The position numbers and the translations under genes were made by a program. Below are positions 1-8,491 of a DNA stretch of 64,000 bases, piece by piece. The stretch lies in assembly GCF_001592005.1 (NCBI RefSeq), contig NZ_BCVZ01000007.1:106802-170801 (forward strand), given 5' to 3'. Source of the DNA: Bacillus sonorensis NBRC 101234 = KCTC 13918 (GTDB lineage: Bacteria > Bacillota > Bacilli > Bacillales > Bacillaceae). Every line of letters begins with the position of its first letter. Positions within the stretch are counted from its first letter, which is position 1. The notes under the pieces are model-generated. The model saw only the letters and a program-made list of their open reading frames with translations, did no database searches and was not told the DNA's origin.

Positions 1-542
1 CGGACCGTTGGATAGCCCATTCGAAGCTTGAATAGGAAGCGGTCAAGCTGGGCTTCAGGGAGCGGATAAGTCCCTTCATATTCCACCGGGTTCTGTGTGG
101 CCATGACAAAAAAAGGCTGGGAAAGCGGCATCGTCACACCGTCCACAGTCACGCTCCCTTCTTCCATCGCTTCTAAGAGGGCCGATTGGGTTTTGGGCGA
201 TGTGCGGTTGATTTCATCCGCAAGAACAATATCTCCCATAATCGGGCCTGAACGGTATTCAAATTCAAGGGTTTTTGGATTATATATGGAAACGCCTGTA
301 ACGTCTGAAGGCAATAAATCCGGCGTAAACTGAATTCTCTTGAATTCCGCACCGGTAGACTTCGCCAAAGTACGGACCATCATCGTTTTCCCCACACCTG
401 GCACATCTTCCAAAAGCACATGGCCGTTTGCAAGAATGGCGGTCAGGCTCAAAACGGCAATATCTTTCTTTCCTACCATTACTTTATCAATATTTTCGGC
501 TACTTTTCCCAAAACAGGATGCAGCGTTTCTTGGTAAGCCAT
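1..542 (-). CDS. yeaC: MoxR-family AAA+ ATPase, 3' end outside window
   Basis: The N-terminal 180 residues of a MoxR-type AAA+ ATPase are visible; the gene runs off the left edge. The start ATG (540-542) begins [10 protein letters not shown] Walker A motif (EDVPGVGKT) lies near residue 45, the Walker B (IVLADEINR) near residue 110, and [12 protein letters not shown] after that is the usual sensor 1 region. MoxR ATPases are chaperone-like proteins usually encoded next to a DUF58 protein and a transglutaminase-like protein (YeaD and YebA in B. subtilis), presumably just beyond the edge. Its neighbour mneP is the same as in B. subtilis, which supports the name. The client protein is unknown. Confidence 0.92.
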   Translation of the reverse strand, partial: MAYQETLHPVLGKVAENIDKVMVGKKDIAVLSLTAILANGHVLLEDVPGVGKTMMVRTLAKSTGAEFKRIQFTPDLLPSDVTGVSIYNPKTLEFEYRSGPIMGDIVLADEINRTSPKTQSALLEAMEEGSVTVDGVTMPLSQPFFVMATQNPVEYEGTYPLPEAQLDRFLFKLRMGYPTV

Positions 543-645
543 CCTTTTCCTCCTCATGCGTACGGATCAAAATTGATTTAACTTTACGATAAACGATGTT
601 CCGCAAGAAAACAACTAAATGGTTAAACTCTCTTTTTATACAATT

Positions 646-679
646 AAAAATAACCTTTTCCAATCGAAAAGGTTATTTT
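646..679 (-). terminator. Rho-independent terminator of mneP
   Basis: A 12-bp stem (AATAACCTTTTC / GAAAAGGTTATT) with a 5-nt loop overlaps the mneP stop codon and is followed by a U-rich tract on the minus strand. Confidence 0.75.
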
Positions 680-1551
680 ACATCGTCTCTAAACGGTTCT
701 ATATGAACATGGGAATGAACGATCGAGTGCTCCTCCTGCATTTTCCTTTCAATTTCATCGGCGATATCGTGGCTTTCAGAAATATTCAGGTCAGGCCTGA
801 CTTCAACGATGACTTCAATATGAACGGCGCTTCCCAAATATCTCGCCTTCACATCCTTGATCCTGCCGACGCCGGGAACTTTTTGAATCGTTTCTTTATA
901 TGTCGAAATATCCTTTATATCAAATCCGTCCGTCAAGGAGTGGGCGGCCTCTTTAAAAATATCCCACGCCGTTTTGCAGATGATCAATCCGATGATAAAT
1001 GCCGCAGCCGTATCGACCCAGGCAAGGTGAAACTGCGCCGCGAAAATGCCCGTAAACGTTCCGATGCTGACGAAAGCATCTGATCTATTGTCTGCGGCGG
1101 CCGCATAAAGCGCCTGGCTGTTTACCTTTTTAGCGAGCCTTTTATTATAGCCGTAAACCAAAAACATCACGGCCGCACTCCCGACCGCCGTCCAAGCCGC
1201 AATCATATCGGGAGTTGTTTCTCTCGGGTGAAAAAACATTTCACCAGAACTGTACAGCACCTCAAGCCCGACAACCATCATAATAAAAGAGGCGACGAGC
1301 GAGGCGATCGTCTCGGCCCTGAAATGCCCGTACGGATGGTCTTCATCAGGCGGCTTTTGCGAAATCCTGAGACCGATCAGCACCGCTAAAGATGCAATAA
1401 TGTCCGTCGTGTTGTTAAGCCCGTCTGCCCTTAAGGCCTCGGAGTGAAACATATACCCGATCATCAGCTTAACAGCCGACAGGACAAGGTAAGCGATTAT
1501 ACTGACCCATGCCCCGGCTTCTCCTTTTTTTAATTCGTCATACCGTTCCAT
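673..1551 (-). CDS. mneP: CDF-family manganese efflux pump
   Basis: This is a 292-residue cation diffusion facilitator, close in length to B. subtilis MneP (YeaB), which exports Mn(II) across the cytoplasmic membrane. Hydrophobic segments fill residues 15-185. The characteristic HPYGHFRAE motif (about 72) and the metal-site segment ADNRSDAF (about 152) are visible, followed by a cytoplasmic domain ending in a His-rich stretch (HSIVHSHVHIE) typical of CDF C-termini. The gene lies next to yeaC as in B. subtilis. Manganese specificity is taken from the orthologue and is not visible in the sequence. MntR control is known for that orthologue, but I did not identify an MntR site here. Confidence 0.93.
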   Translation of the reverse strand: MERYDELKKGEAGAWVSIIAYLVLSAVKLMIGYMFHSEALRADGLNNTTDIIASLAVLIGLRISQKPPDEDHPYGHFRAETIASLVASFIMMVVGLEVLYSSGEMFFHPRETTPDMIAAWTAVGSAAVMFLVYGYNKRLAKKVNSQALYAAAADNRSDAFVSIGTFTGIFAAQFHLAWVDTAAAFIIGLIICKTAWDIFKEAAHSLTDGFDIKDISTYKETIQKVPGVGRIKDVKARYLGSAVHIEVIVEVRPDLNISESHDIADEIERKMQEEHSIVHSHVHIEPFRDDVK

Positions 1552-1920
1552 AAAAAGCTTCCTTTCCCATCCGTGTATTCGCTTTTATCATACAAAGCAA
1601 AACCCGAGTGAGTCTATAGAAACATGATTCACTTCTTGCAGAAATATAGTCGCAATAGAACTTTTTTTATTGAAGGAAACAAATTTCAGCCCGGCCAATC
1701 CCCGAAAAACCCCGGTACGGCAAGTTTTTTTCAAATCCCCTTACTCTCTCCGGCATGCCGCCGAATAAGGTTCGGATCCTTTTTCCGAATTATTTTTCTT
1801 TTTTACAAGCGAATTTTTTCAGAAAAACGTTAAACAATCAGAGACTGCCGACTATCCAGAGATCTTTCGCCAGACGGCAAAGTGACAGGAACAATCGCGT
1901 TTAACCTGAAATAGGCCGAA
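1552..1920. other. Intergenic region without recognised genes
   Basis: These 370 bases separate mneP from the acyltransferase. The mneP ribosome binding site is at the left end. Short reading frames here (for example plus-strand 1624-1833) lack a good ribosome binding site and resemble nothing I know. In B. subtilis gabP occupies the equivalent place between cotA and yeaB; I see no remnant of it. Confidence 0.5.
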
Positions 1921-1948
1921 ACACCTTGCAGAATCTCTGCAAGGCGTT
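1921..1948 (-). terminator. Stem-loop downstream of acyltransferase gene
   Basis: A stem (ACACCTTGCAGA / TCTGCAAGGCGT, one G-U pair) with a 3-nt loop sits 5 bases past the acyltransferase stop. The T-run is better on the plus strand (GTTTTGATT), so it may work in both directions. Confidence 0.55.
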
Positions 1949-1953
1949 TTGAT

Positions 1954-2967
1954 TCAGCATCTTTTTTTCCTCCCCAGCAACACCGGGTATCTGTTCAAAA
2001 GAAGAATGCACGGAACCATGATCAGCAAGGTCACGGCAGTATACACGCCGCCCCACAATACGGAACCGTATGTCTCATCAAGGGAAACATTCATGAAATA
2101 ATAGATGATGGCTTTTAACATCCGGATGACCGGGTAATGAAGAACGAGGATGATCAGCGAATTTCTGCCGAGGAATTGCAGAAGCGCCGCATGCTGCAGT
2201 TTAAAGCTTATAAGTATCACGCCGGCCGTTCCCAAACATGACGTAACGTAAAAGATCGCCATGTTTCCGTATTCATTCGCTCTCATATCCACTCTGACGT
2301 TTTGGCTTTGCAGAAAGCCGACCAGAATGAACAGAAACAATGACATGAGCAGCGTTTTGCGATGTCTGTCAGCCTTCAGCATATGCCTCAGAAAAAAACC
2401 GGCCGCATAAAAACCGAGGGCTGTCAAAGCGACCTCAATATTCCACGGAAGCTTTAATCCGAGATACTGGTAATTGATATAACCGAACAGACCGGATACC
2501 GTCACAACAAGGACAACATCGTGATCCTTCAGCGTTTTTTTCAACCAAAAAAACAGCATATCGACGATGAACAAGCATGTTAAAAACCATAGAGCAGGAT
2601 TATGGGTCAGCATATAGCCGTCAGGAATGGAATAAAAAATCCCTTTAAACGGGACGATCGGATCAACATCCGAACTGCCGCTGAACTTGAAATGCCTCTC
2701 GACAAACAACCAATATAAATAGGCGATGACGGAAAAGATGAAGTACGGCAAAAGAAGAGTCTTCATTTTTTTGAGAAGGAAGGAAGAAAAGGTCATATTC
2801 TCATCGCGGTACACGACCCCTGACAAAAAGAAAAACAGCGGCATGTGAAAAGAAAAAATGAACGTTTTCAGCCATTCAGTTGTCGGTGTATGGCCTAACA
2901 CGACCAGGATAATTCCCAGCCCTTTCGCCGCGTCAATCCAATCGATCCTTTTCGGCATCACCGGCAT
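1954..2967 (-). CDS. Acyltransferase family 3 membrane protein
   Basis: This 337-residue polytopic protein belongs to acyltransferase family 3, whose members O-acetylate or O-succinylate surface polymers or small molecules at the membrane. It opens with RIDWIDAAKGLGIILVVLGHT, in which the His of VVLGHT is the expected catalytic residue, followed by HMPLFFFLSG and about ten hydrophobic helices. The C-terminus is basic (LLGRKKRC). It resembles B. subtilis proteins such as YkrP and YfiQ, but I cannot assign a substrate. It is monocistronic and divergent from cotA. The ATG at 2967 is preceded by GAAAGGAGATGCC. Confidence 0.88.
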   Translation of the reverse strand: MPVMPKRIDWIDAAKGLGIILVVLGHTPTTEWLKTFIFSFHMPLFFFLSGVVYRDENMTFSSFLLKKMKTLLLPYFIFSVIAYLYWLFVERHFKFSGSSDVDPIVPFKGIFYSIPDGYMLTHNPALWFLTCLFIVDMLFFWLKKTLKDHDVVLVVTVSGLFGYINYQYLGLKLPWNIEVALTALGFYAAGFFLRHMLKADRHRKTLLMSLFLFILVGFLQSQNVRVDMRANEYGNMAIFYVTSCLGTAGVILISFKLQHAALLQFLGRNSLIILVLHYPVIRMLKAIIYYFMNVSLDETYGSVLWGGVYTAVTLLIMVPCILLLNRYPVLLGRKKRC

Positions 2968-3269
2968 CTCCTTTCAACCCGCTTTTATCCCGCAAAAAAA
3001 GGGATCACACATAATGTATCATCGCCTCGTAAAAGAGCACCACCTTCTCCCCTCGCAAAACGCCATATTTAATCGTTTTGAAATATCCCGTTCATTCCCT
3101 TGTAAAACTTCGTCTTTATTATCATAAAAGGCTTCCGAAAAACAGGCTTGGACAGACGCCTTTACAGCGGCTTCCTCTGCATTTTTTCTCTCTCAGGCAG
3201 GAACCTAAACATAGGTCCCGTCTTATAATGTACTAATCTTTTTATCAGAACATAGAGGACAGGTGAAAC
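2968..3269. other. Divergent promoter region, acyltransferase / cotA
   Basis: This 302-bp region between two divergent genes must hold both promoters. A TATAATGTA block lies at 3224-3232 on the cotA side. cotA orthologues are transcribed in the mother cell by SigK, but I could not fix a convincing SigK -35/-10 pair. No open reading frame here has a ribosome binding site. Confidence 0.4.
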
Positions 3270-4814
3270 ATGAAACTTGAAAAATTTGTCGACCAGCTGC
3301 CGATTCCAAAAGTGATCAAACCTCATACAAAAAGCAAAACAAACACCTACTATGAGGTCACGATGCAGGAGTTTTATCAACAGCTTCACCGAGATCTGCC
3401 GCCTACCCGGCTTTACGGATATAACGGAAGCTACCCCGGACCTACATTTGAAGTCAAAAAAAATGAAAAGGTCGCGGTCAAATGGATGAATAAACTGCCG
3501 CATCACCATTTTCTTCCTATCGACCACACGATTCACCATGACGCCCATGAGGAGCATCAAGTCAAAACGGTCGTTCACCTTCACGGCGGAAATACTCCGG
3601 CTGACAGCGACGGCTATCCTGAGGCTTGGTATACAAGGGATTTTAAAGAAACGGGGCCGTTTTTCGAAAAGGAGGTTTATGAATATCCCAACCACCAGGA
3701 CGCGACCGCCCTCTGGTACCATGATCACGCGATGGCCCTGACAAGACTGAATGTATATGCGGGCCTTGTCGGTTTATATTTCATCCGTGACAGGGAAGAA
3801 CAGTCTTTAAACGTGCCAAAAGGAGAATATGAGATTCCCCTCTTGATCCAGGATAAGTCGTTTCAGGAGGATGGTTCATTGTTTTATCCGCGGCAGCCTG
3901 ACGACCCTTCTCCAGATCTGCCGAATCCGTCGATTGTCCCCGGATTTTGCGGAGATACCATTTTGGTGAATGGCAAAGTGTGGCCCTACGCAGAAATCGA
4001 ACCGCGAAAATACCGTTTTCGCGTTCTGAATGCTTCAAATACGAGGATATATGAACTGTATTTCGATTCAGGGCATGCGTTTTATCAAATCGGAACAGAC
4101 GGCGGCCTGCTGCAGCGCCCGGCAAAAGTCGAGTCACTCACGATCGCCCCTGCTGAAAGATGCGACCTTATCGTCGATTTTTCGAATGCAGAAGGAAAAA
4201 CAGTCACTTTGAAAAACCGGATCGGCTGCGGCGGAGAGGATGCAGACCCGGAAACCGATGCCGATATTATGCAGTTCCGCGTATCCAAGCCATTAAAACA
4301 AAAGGACACTAGCAAGATTCCAAAAATATTGAGAAAGCGGCCGTTTTTCCAAAACCGAAATATCAATACGATCAGGCGTTTGACCTTGGGGGCATCGCAG
4401 GATCAATACGGAAGGCCTGTCCTTCTTTTAAACAACACGAGATGGCATGCGCCCGTGACAGAGACCCCCGCGCTTGGCAGCACTGAGATCTGGTCGATCG
4501 TCAATGCGGGAAGGGCCATCCATCCGATCCATTTGCATCTCGTTCAATTTTTCATTCTTGACCACCGCCCATTTGACACGGAGCGCTATCAGGAAAACGG
4601 AGAACTGATTTTTACCGGCCCTGCCGCTGCTCCCCCGCCAAATGAAAGAGGACTTAAAGATACGGTAAAGGTTCCACCCGGATCAGTCACGCGCATAATC
4701 GCCACCTTCAGCCCGTACAGCGGCAAATACGTGTGGCATTGCCATATACTCGAGCATGAAGATTATGATATGATGCGGCCCCTTGACGTCACAGATTTTC
4801 GCATCCAATCATAA
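3270..4814 (+). CDS. cotA: Outer spore coat laccase (multicopper oxidase)
   Basis: This 514-residue protein has the length and domain plan of CotA, the heat-stable laccase/bilirubin oxidase of the outer spore coat that makes the brown spore pigment. All four copper-binding blocks are visible: HLHGG near 105, WYHDHAM near 152, HPIHLHLVQF near 420 and HCHILEHEDYDMM near 492, the last giving the T1 copper Cys and the axial Met. It has no signal peptide, as expected for a protein assembled from the mother cell. The ATG follows GGACAGGTGAAAC. It is monocistronic and close to mneP-yeaC, as in B. subtilis. Confidence 0.96.
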   Translation: MKLEKFVDQLPIPKVIKPHTKSKTNTYYEVTMQEFYQQLHRDLPPTRLYGYNGSYPGPTFEVKKNEKVAVKWMNKLPHHHFLPIDHTIHHDAHEEHQVKTVVHLHGGNTPADSDGYPEAWYTRDFKETGPFFEKEVYEYPNHQDATALWYHDHAMALTRLNVYAGLVGLYFIRDREEQSLNVPKGEYEIPLLIQDKSFQEDGSLFYPRQPDDPSPDLPNPSIVPGFCGDTILVNGKVWPYAEIEPRKYRFRVLNASNTRIYELYFDSGHAFYQIGTDGGLLQRPAKVESLTIAPAERCDLIVDFSNAEGKTVTLKNRIGCGGEDADPETDADIMQFRVSKPLKQKDTSKIPKILRKRPFFQNRNINTIRRLTLGASQDQYGRPVLLLNNTRWHAPVTETPALGSTEIWSIVNAGRAIHPIHLHLVQFFILDHRPFDTERYQENGELIFTGPAAAPPPNERGLKDTVKVPPGSVTRIIATFSPYSGKYVWHCHILEHEDYDMMRPLDVTDFRIQS

Positions 4815-4842
4815 AAGCCTCCTTTGCCGGAGGCTTTTTTCA
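4815..4842 (+). terminator. Rho-independent terminator of cotA
   Basis: An AAAGCCTCC / GGAGGCTTT stem with a short loop and a T6 run directly follows the cotA stop. Confidence 0.9.
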
Positions 4843-4926
4843 TTTATAAAAAGCACAACGGATCAAAAAAAGCGGTCTTCCATCGTGTACAATAAAGGCA
4901 AGAAAACTCCGAAAGGCTGTGTCAAA

Positions 4927-5796
4927 GTGGACTATTACGAAAGAATTCAAAGCGCTGTTCATTTTATGGAAGAAAATCTGAAAAAGGAATTACCCATCAC
5001 CGACATTGCTTCAAAGGCTTGTTTCTCACCATTCCATTTTCAACGGCTTTTTCAAGCGATTTCCGGTTTTTCCGTACGGGAATATATCCGCCGGCGGCGG
5101 TTGACTGAAGCCGCAAATCTGCTGAAGAAGACCAACCGGACAATCCTCGACATCGCCATCGACTACCAGTATGGTTCACAGGAAGCATTCAGCCGGGCGT
5201 TCGCCCATTGCTTCGGGATCACCCCGGCCAAATACCGCAGATCAACAATCCAACTGGATGGCCAGTCTATCATCAATTTTCTCGACCTGAAAACAAGCCT
5301 CAATGGAGACGAATCGATTCCCAAACCGGCCATCATGCACTTAGACTCCATTCCCGTCATCGGTTATGAATACCACACAGACCTGAACGATGAACAGTAT
5401 TTTGAAGACATCCCCGGCTTCTACCACGATTTCGGAGCTAATGAATACTTTTTGAAGATCCCTGATAAAGCAGCGCCTGACATGTCATACGGCATATCAT
5501 GCAATTTCCGGGATGAGGGCGCATTTTCATTTATCGTCGGCGAGGCGGTTCTCTCGTCGGCTCAAAATACCGAAGACCGGTTTGTCCACATTGAGATACC
5601 CGGCGGGAAGTACGCCGTGTTTGACGTAAGCGGGCCGACTGAACAGGTTCAAAACACAAGAAGGTACATCTATCGCACATGGCTTGCGAATGCGAACTAT
5701 GAAAGAAGGGAAGGACCGGATTTTGAGGTGACTGATGTGCGCCGCTCCGCTTATCCGCATGACATGAAAATGAAAATCTATATTCCCATTACATAA
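4927..5796 (+). CDS. AraC-family regulator with GyrI-like effector domain
   Basis: Two AraC helix-turn-helix units fill residues 1-105 (ITDIASKACFSPFHFQRLF and ILDIAIDYQYGSQEAFSRAF), followed by a GyrI-like small-molecule binding domain ending MKMKIYIPIT, the SoxS/Rob-plus-effector layout. I chose the GTG at 4927 because a TACAAT -10 box lies at 4888-4893, so longer frames would begin upstream of the transcript, and because the DNA-binding domain starts directly at that codon. The protein is then 289 residues. Such proteins usually activate detoxification or efflux genes in response to a bound ligand. No divergent target is present; the nearest downstream gene is convergent. Confidence 0.85.
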   Translation: MDYYERIQSAVHFMEENLKKELPITDIASKACFSPFHFQRLFQAISGFSVREYIRRRRLTEAANLLKKTNRTILDIAIDYQYGSQEAFSRAFAHCFGITPAKYRRSTIQLDGQSIINFLDLKTSLNGDESIPKPAIMHLDSIPVIGYEYHTDLNDEQYFEDIPGFYHDFGANEYFLKIPDKAAPDMSYGISCNFRDEGAFSFIVGEAVLSSAQNTEDRFVHIEIPGGKYAVFDVSGPTEQVQNTRRYIYRTWLANANYERREGPDFEVTDVRRSAYPHDMKMKIYIPIT

Positions 5797-5797
5797 A

Positions 5798-5826
5798 TAC
5801 CGGGAACCCATTTTGGATTCCCGGTA
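5798..5826. terminator. Bidirectional terminator, AraC regulator / yhfK
   Basis: A long stem (TACCGGGAA / TTCCCGGTA) with a loop including CCCATTTTGG fills the gap between the two convergent genes. Confidence 0.8.
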
Positions 5827-5833
5827 TGTTCGC

Positions 5834-6478
5834 TCAGATTGCTTTCAGCGCTTCGGCGATCGCCGTTTCTCCGCTGAGCAGGTCAAATGAACGGCCGAAT
5901 GTGCGCTCTTCAGTAAGTGCGGCGGCCACTGTGGCAGCTACGTCTTCGCGGGGAATCGCGCCCCGCTCCAGATTTTCCGCGGCTGTTATTTTCCCTGTGC
6001 CCGGCTCATTTAAAAGCCCTCCAGGACGGATGATCGTATATATTAAATCACTTGCTTCCAGTATTTTATCCGCATAATGCTTTGCGACATAATAAGGTTT
6101 TATCGCTTCGTTCCAGTTTTCCCTGTTGTGGGCCTGCAATGTGCTGACCATGATAAACCGTTTAATGCCTGCTTGTTGTGCGGCTTCAATCGTTTTTGCC
6201 GCGCCGTCCAGATCGACCAGCAATGTTTTATCATCACCGGTGTTTCCGCCTGATCCGGCCGTAAAGACGATCGCCTCACAGCCTTTTGCCGCTTCCGCAA
6301 TCTCTTCCACAGTCCCTTCTAAATTGGCGAGCGCGCTTTCGACTCCGGAGCGCTTCAATGTCTCCGCCTGCTCTTCATTTCTGACCATCGCCCTGACCTG
6401 ATGTTCGCTGCTTTCATGCAGCATGTTGGTCAGGTGCCGGCCAATCTGCCCATTTGCTCCGACGATGAACACTTTCAT
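5834..6478 (-). CDS. yhfK: NAD(P)-binding atypical short-chain reductase
   Basis: This 214-residue protein matches YhfK in length and in recognisable segments. The Rossmann motif GANGQIGRHL lies at residues 7-16, VFTAGSGG near 74, and the active-site-like YYVAKHYAD near 130, a Tyr-x-x-x-Lys arrangement. It belongs to the NAD(P)-binding_10 / NmrA-like atypical SDRs, cytoplasmic proteins often induced by disulfide or thiol stress. The substrate is unknown. The ATG follows GAAAGGAGCAGGAT. It is monocistronic. Confidence 0.9.
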   Translation of the reverse strand: MKVFIVGANGQIGRHLTNMLHESSEHQVRAMVRNEEQAETLKRSGVESALANLEGTVEEIAEAAKGCEAIVFTAGSGGNTGDDKTLLVDLDGAAKTIEAAQQAGIKRFIMVSTLQAHNRENWNEAIKPYYVAKHYADKILEASDLIYTIIRPGGLLNEPGTGKITAAENLERGAIPREDVAATVAAALTEERTFGRSFDLLSGETAIAEALKAI

Positions 6479-6565
6479 ATCATCCTGCTCCTTTCGCTTC
6501 GGTTTCTTCTATTATTTCATTGTATGTATGATCCTTCAAACAGCCGGCCCACACGAATCCGGCAA

Positions 6566-6607
6566 AAAGAAAAGACCTCCCATCTCTATCATGGGAAGTC
6601 TTTTCTT
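6566..6607 (-). terminator. Rho-independent terminator of signal peptidase gene
   Basis: An AGAAAAGACCTCCCAT / ATGGGAAGTCTTTTCT stem with a 7-nt loop ends at the stop codon; the minus strand continues into U-rich sequence. Confidence 0.8.
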
Positions 6608-7154
6608 ATTCTATTCCGCCGATTTCGTTGAATGGAAAGTAGCGAAACTCGACTTTGCCGACGACGGAGGATTTTGAAACAAATCCAAAATAGCGGCTGT
6701 CTCTGCTGTTCTGCCGGTTGTCTCCCATAACGAAGAAACTGTCTTTCGGCACTTTTTCTTTGCCTGTTAAGTCTTTCAGGGTGAAATTATTTGTTAAATG
6801 TTCATCGCCCGCCAAGGTTTGCTTATTTTGTTTCAGATAAGGCTCATCATAGGTTTTTCCATTAATATAAAGGACATCGTCTTTCATCTCAATCGAATCC
6901 CCGGGGACGCCGATGACTCTTTTGACATAGTCTTCGTCAGCATCAGGGGCATGAAAAATAATCTTGTCAAAACGATGTATGTCGCTGATTTTACTGACCA
7001 TAACCATATTCCCGTTTTGCAGGGTTGGAGACATTGAATCCCCTAAAACAGTTGACGGTGTAAACAGAAAATAGCGGCAAATAAATACAATTACCCCCGC
7101 AATGAGAAGCGTCCTCACCCATGACCAGATCTCTTTTTTTCTAGTATTCTTCAT
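6606..7154 (-). CDS. lepB: Type I signal peptidase
   Basis: A 182-residue Gram-positive type I signal peptidase that removes signal peptides from secreted proteins at the outer face of the membrane. A single N-terminal membrane anchor (residues 10-30) precedes box B GDSMSPTL with catalytic Ser40, box D DYVKRVIGVPGD with general-base Lys78, and box E MGDNRQNSRDSR near 143. The length is that of SipS/SipT/SipU rather than the shorter SipV or the ER-type SipW. Bacillus genomes carry several paralogues and I cannot say which this is. The ATG follows a strong GAAGGAGAG. It is monocistronic. Confidence 0.93.
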   Translation of the reverse strand: MKNTRKKEIWSWVRTLLIAGVIVFICRYFLFTPSTVLGDSMSPTLQNGNMVMVSKISDIHRFDKIIFHAPDADEDYVKRVIGVPGDSIEMKDDVLYINGKTYDEPYLKQNKQTLAGDEHLTNNFTLKDLTGKEKVPKDSFFVMGDNRQNSRDSRYFGFVSKSSVVGKVEFRYFPFNEIGGIE

Positions 7155-7442
7155 ATTTTCTCTCCTTCATATCGATTATATCAGAATTTTGCCGCTTGGT
7201 ATGCATTCTCTCTCATATCATACCAGACGGCTCGCCTTCATGCCGTTTCCGCGCTTCTTCGTTTTATGGTGAAAAATCCCGTTTTATTATACATTAGCGT
7301 TTCCTTGCAGAAAATCCTTTCATTTCCCCTGTTTTATTTTATAAATTTGGCAGAGCTATAGGCAAAAACCGTTATAGATGCACAGGCAAACTCATTCCGT
7401 CTGCAATACATTATCATAACCCAGATAAAGGTGGTGAGCGCC

Positions 7443-7628
7443 ATGTACAACTACGATGAATACGACAATTACGATCCATACAACCGCAAGCCGAAACATA
7501 CGCCGAAGACGAATGACACCAGTGAACAGCGTCATTCTGATGATCGCGACCGTTTCAAATGCAAAAGAAGAAAGTGTTTTTCTGATGATGACGATGACCG
7601 CTTTACATGCCGGAGAAAGAAGTGCTGA
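7443..7628 (+). CDS. Small Asp/Tyr- and Cys/Arg-rich protein, possible coat component
   Basis: The ATG at 7443 follows AAAGGTGG by 8 bases and gives 61 residues. The N-terminus is Tyr/Asp-rich (MYNYDEYDNYDPYNRKPK). The C-terminus holds two similar units, DRFKCKRRKCFSDDD and DDRFTCRRKKC, each a pair of Cys separated by basic residues after an Asp-rich stretch. Such charge-patterned, Cys-containing, signal-less small proteins are common among Bacillus spore coat proteins, but I recognise no specific family. It is followed by its own terminator, which supports a real gene. Confidence 0.6.
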   Translation: MYNYDEYDNYDPYNRKPKHTPKTNDTSEQRHSDDRDRFKCKRRKCFSDDDDDRFTCRRKKC

Positions 7629-7642
7629 GAATGTTCATGAGA

Positions 7643-7674
7643 AGCCGATTCACACATGATAATCGGCTTTTTTC
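7643..7674 (+). terminator. Rho-independent terminator after the small Cys/Arg-rich gene
   Basis: An AGCCGATT / AATCGGCT stem with a 10-nt loop is followed by a T6 run. Confidence 0.88.
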
Positions 7675-7768
7675 CATTTGATCGCTGGACGTCCGTGACG
7701 CCAAGTCAGCTTTGGAACCATCATCCAATAGCTGAATATGCTAATGGAAAAGGAGATGAAAAACAGCT

Positions 7769-8071
7769 ATGAGCGTCCCTCACGATGTTCTCTGCTCGAT
7801 GCCCCATGATCATGAACGTTCGCTGCATGATCTTTGCCTCAAGTATATGCATTACCACGTTGTGCTGAAACTGAAAGATGGGCGATCGGTTCACGGCATC
7901 CTTGAAGGGGCAAATCGCCGGGAAGCATCAGTCCTCATCCCGGAAAACGTAACCGAAGGAAGACAATTTTACGGGAACTTCAGATATCCGCTGAAAACAT
8001 ACTGCCGGTTCAGAAGAAGGATCTTCCCGTTTGCTCTGTTGACCGCATTATATCCATTTCCATATGATTGA
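7769..8071 (+). CDS. Small LSm-like protein of unknown function
   Basis: A 100-residue protein with no signal peptide. Residues 20-60 (DLCLKYMHYHVVLKLKDGR, then HGILEG and ASVLIPE) look like an LSm/Hfq-type beta fold in which a short helix is followed by strands carrying the pattern hydrophobic-x-LKDGR-x-x-x-G. The C-terminus is basic then aromatic/proline (CRFRRRIFPFALL, LYPFPYD). A GGAG lies 13 bases upstream of the ATG, rather far. A weak SigK-like pattern (AACC, 15 bases, AATATGCTA) lies at 7717-7745, which would fit a sporulation gene, as would its proximity to the preceding small protein. Function unknown. Confidence 0.6.
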   Translation: MSVPHDVLCSMPHDHERSLHDLCLKYMHYHVVLKLKDGRSVHGILEGANRREASVLIPENVTEGRQFYGNFRYPLKTYCRFRRRIFPFALLTALYPFPYD

Positions 8072-8491
8072 GGGCTGACATCGGGCAATGAGCCATTCAC
8101 CCAAAACATGTACGGATCGAATTGTTTGCGCAAATCAATAGCTCCATCAATTATCATATAAGAAAAAACAAACCGGGAAGGGAAATTGTGAAGTATTTAG
8201 AAATAATCGTTTTGTTCTCAAGTCCAGGCTTTATCCATTACATGATAACGCGGGGATTTTCTAAAACGATATGTGATGATCGCATTTGCTTTTTGTATCG
8301 ATTCGCCCTTCCTTTGCCATACATAGCGAACAAAAAGATTTTTTATATTTTTAGCTGCCATTATATATTGGTTTCGGGATTCTGTATGTAATGCAAGATA
8401 GGCTTTTCACAAGATATGCTTTCTTTAACCATAGCCTGTACGAAAAACAATCAGCCGGCTAAGCTGTTTGAAAAACGCTTGCCGGCCGATG
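8072..8491. other. Intergenic region, mostly featureless
   Basis: AT-rich sequence with no frame that has a ribosome binding site. A stem-loop at 8454-8487 (GCCGGC arms around an AGC/GCT inner stem) just past the ydjN stop probably ends ydjN transcription, although it lacks a strong T-run. Confidence 0.45.

Noticed and set aside
1624..1833. Plus-strand frame of 69 codons between mneP and the acyltransferase gene
   Set aside because: No ribosome binding site and no protein-like pattern.
3162..3728. Minus-strand frame of 188 codons over the cotA start
   Set aside because: Antisense shadow of cotA, beginning within it; no recognisable protein pattern.
8122..8391. Plus-strand frame of 89 codons in an intergenic gap
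   Set aside because: No ribosome binding site, low-complexity hydrophobic translation, no family resemblance.
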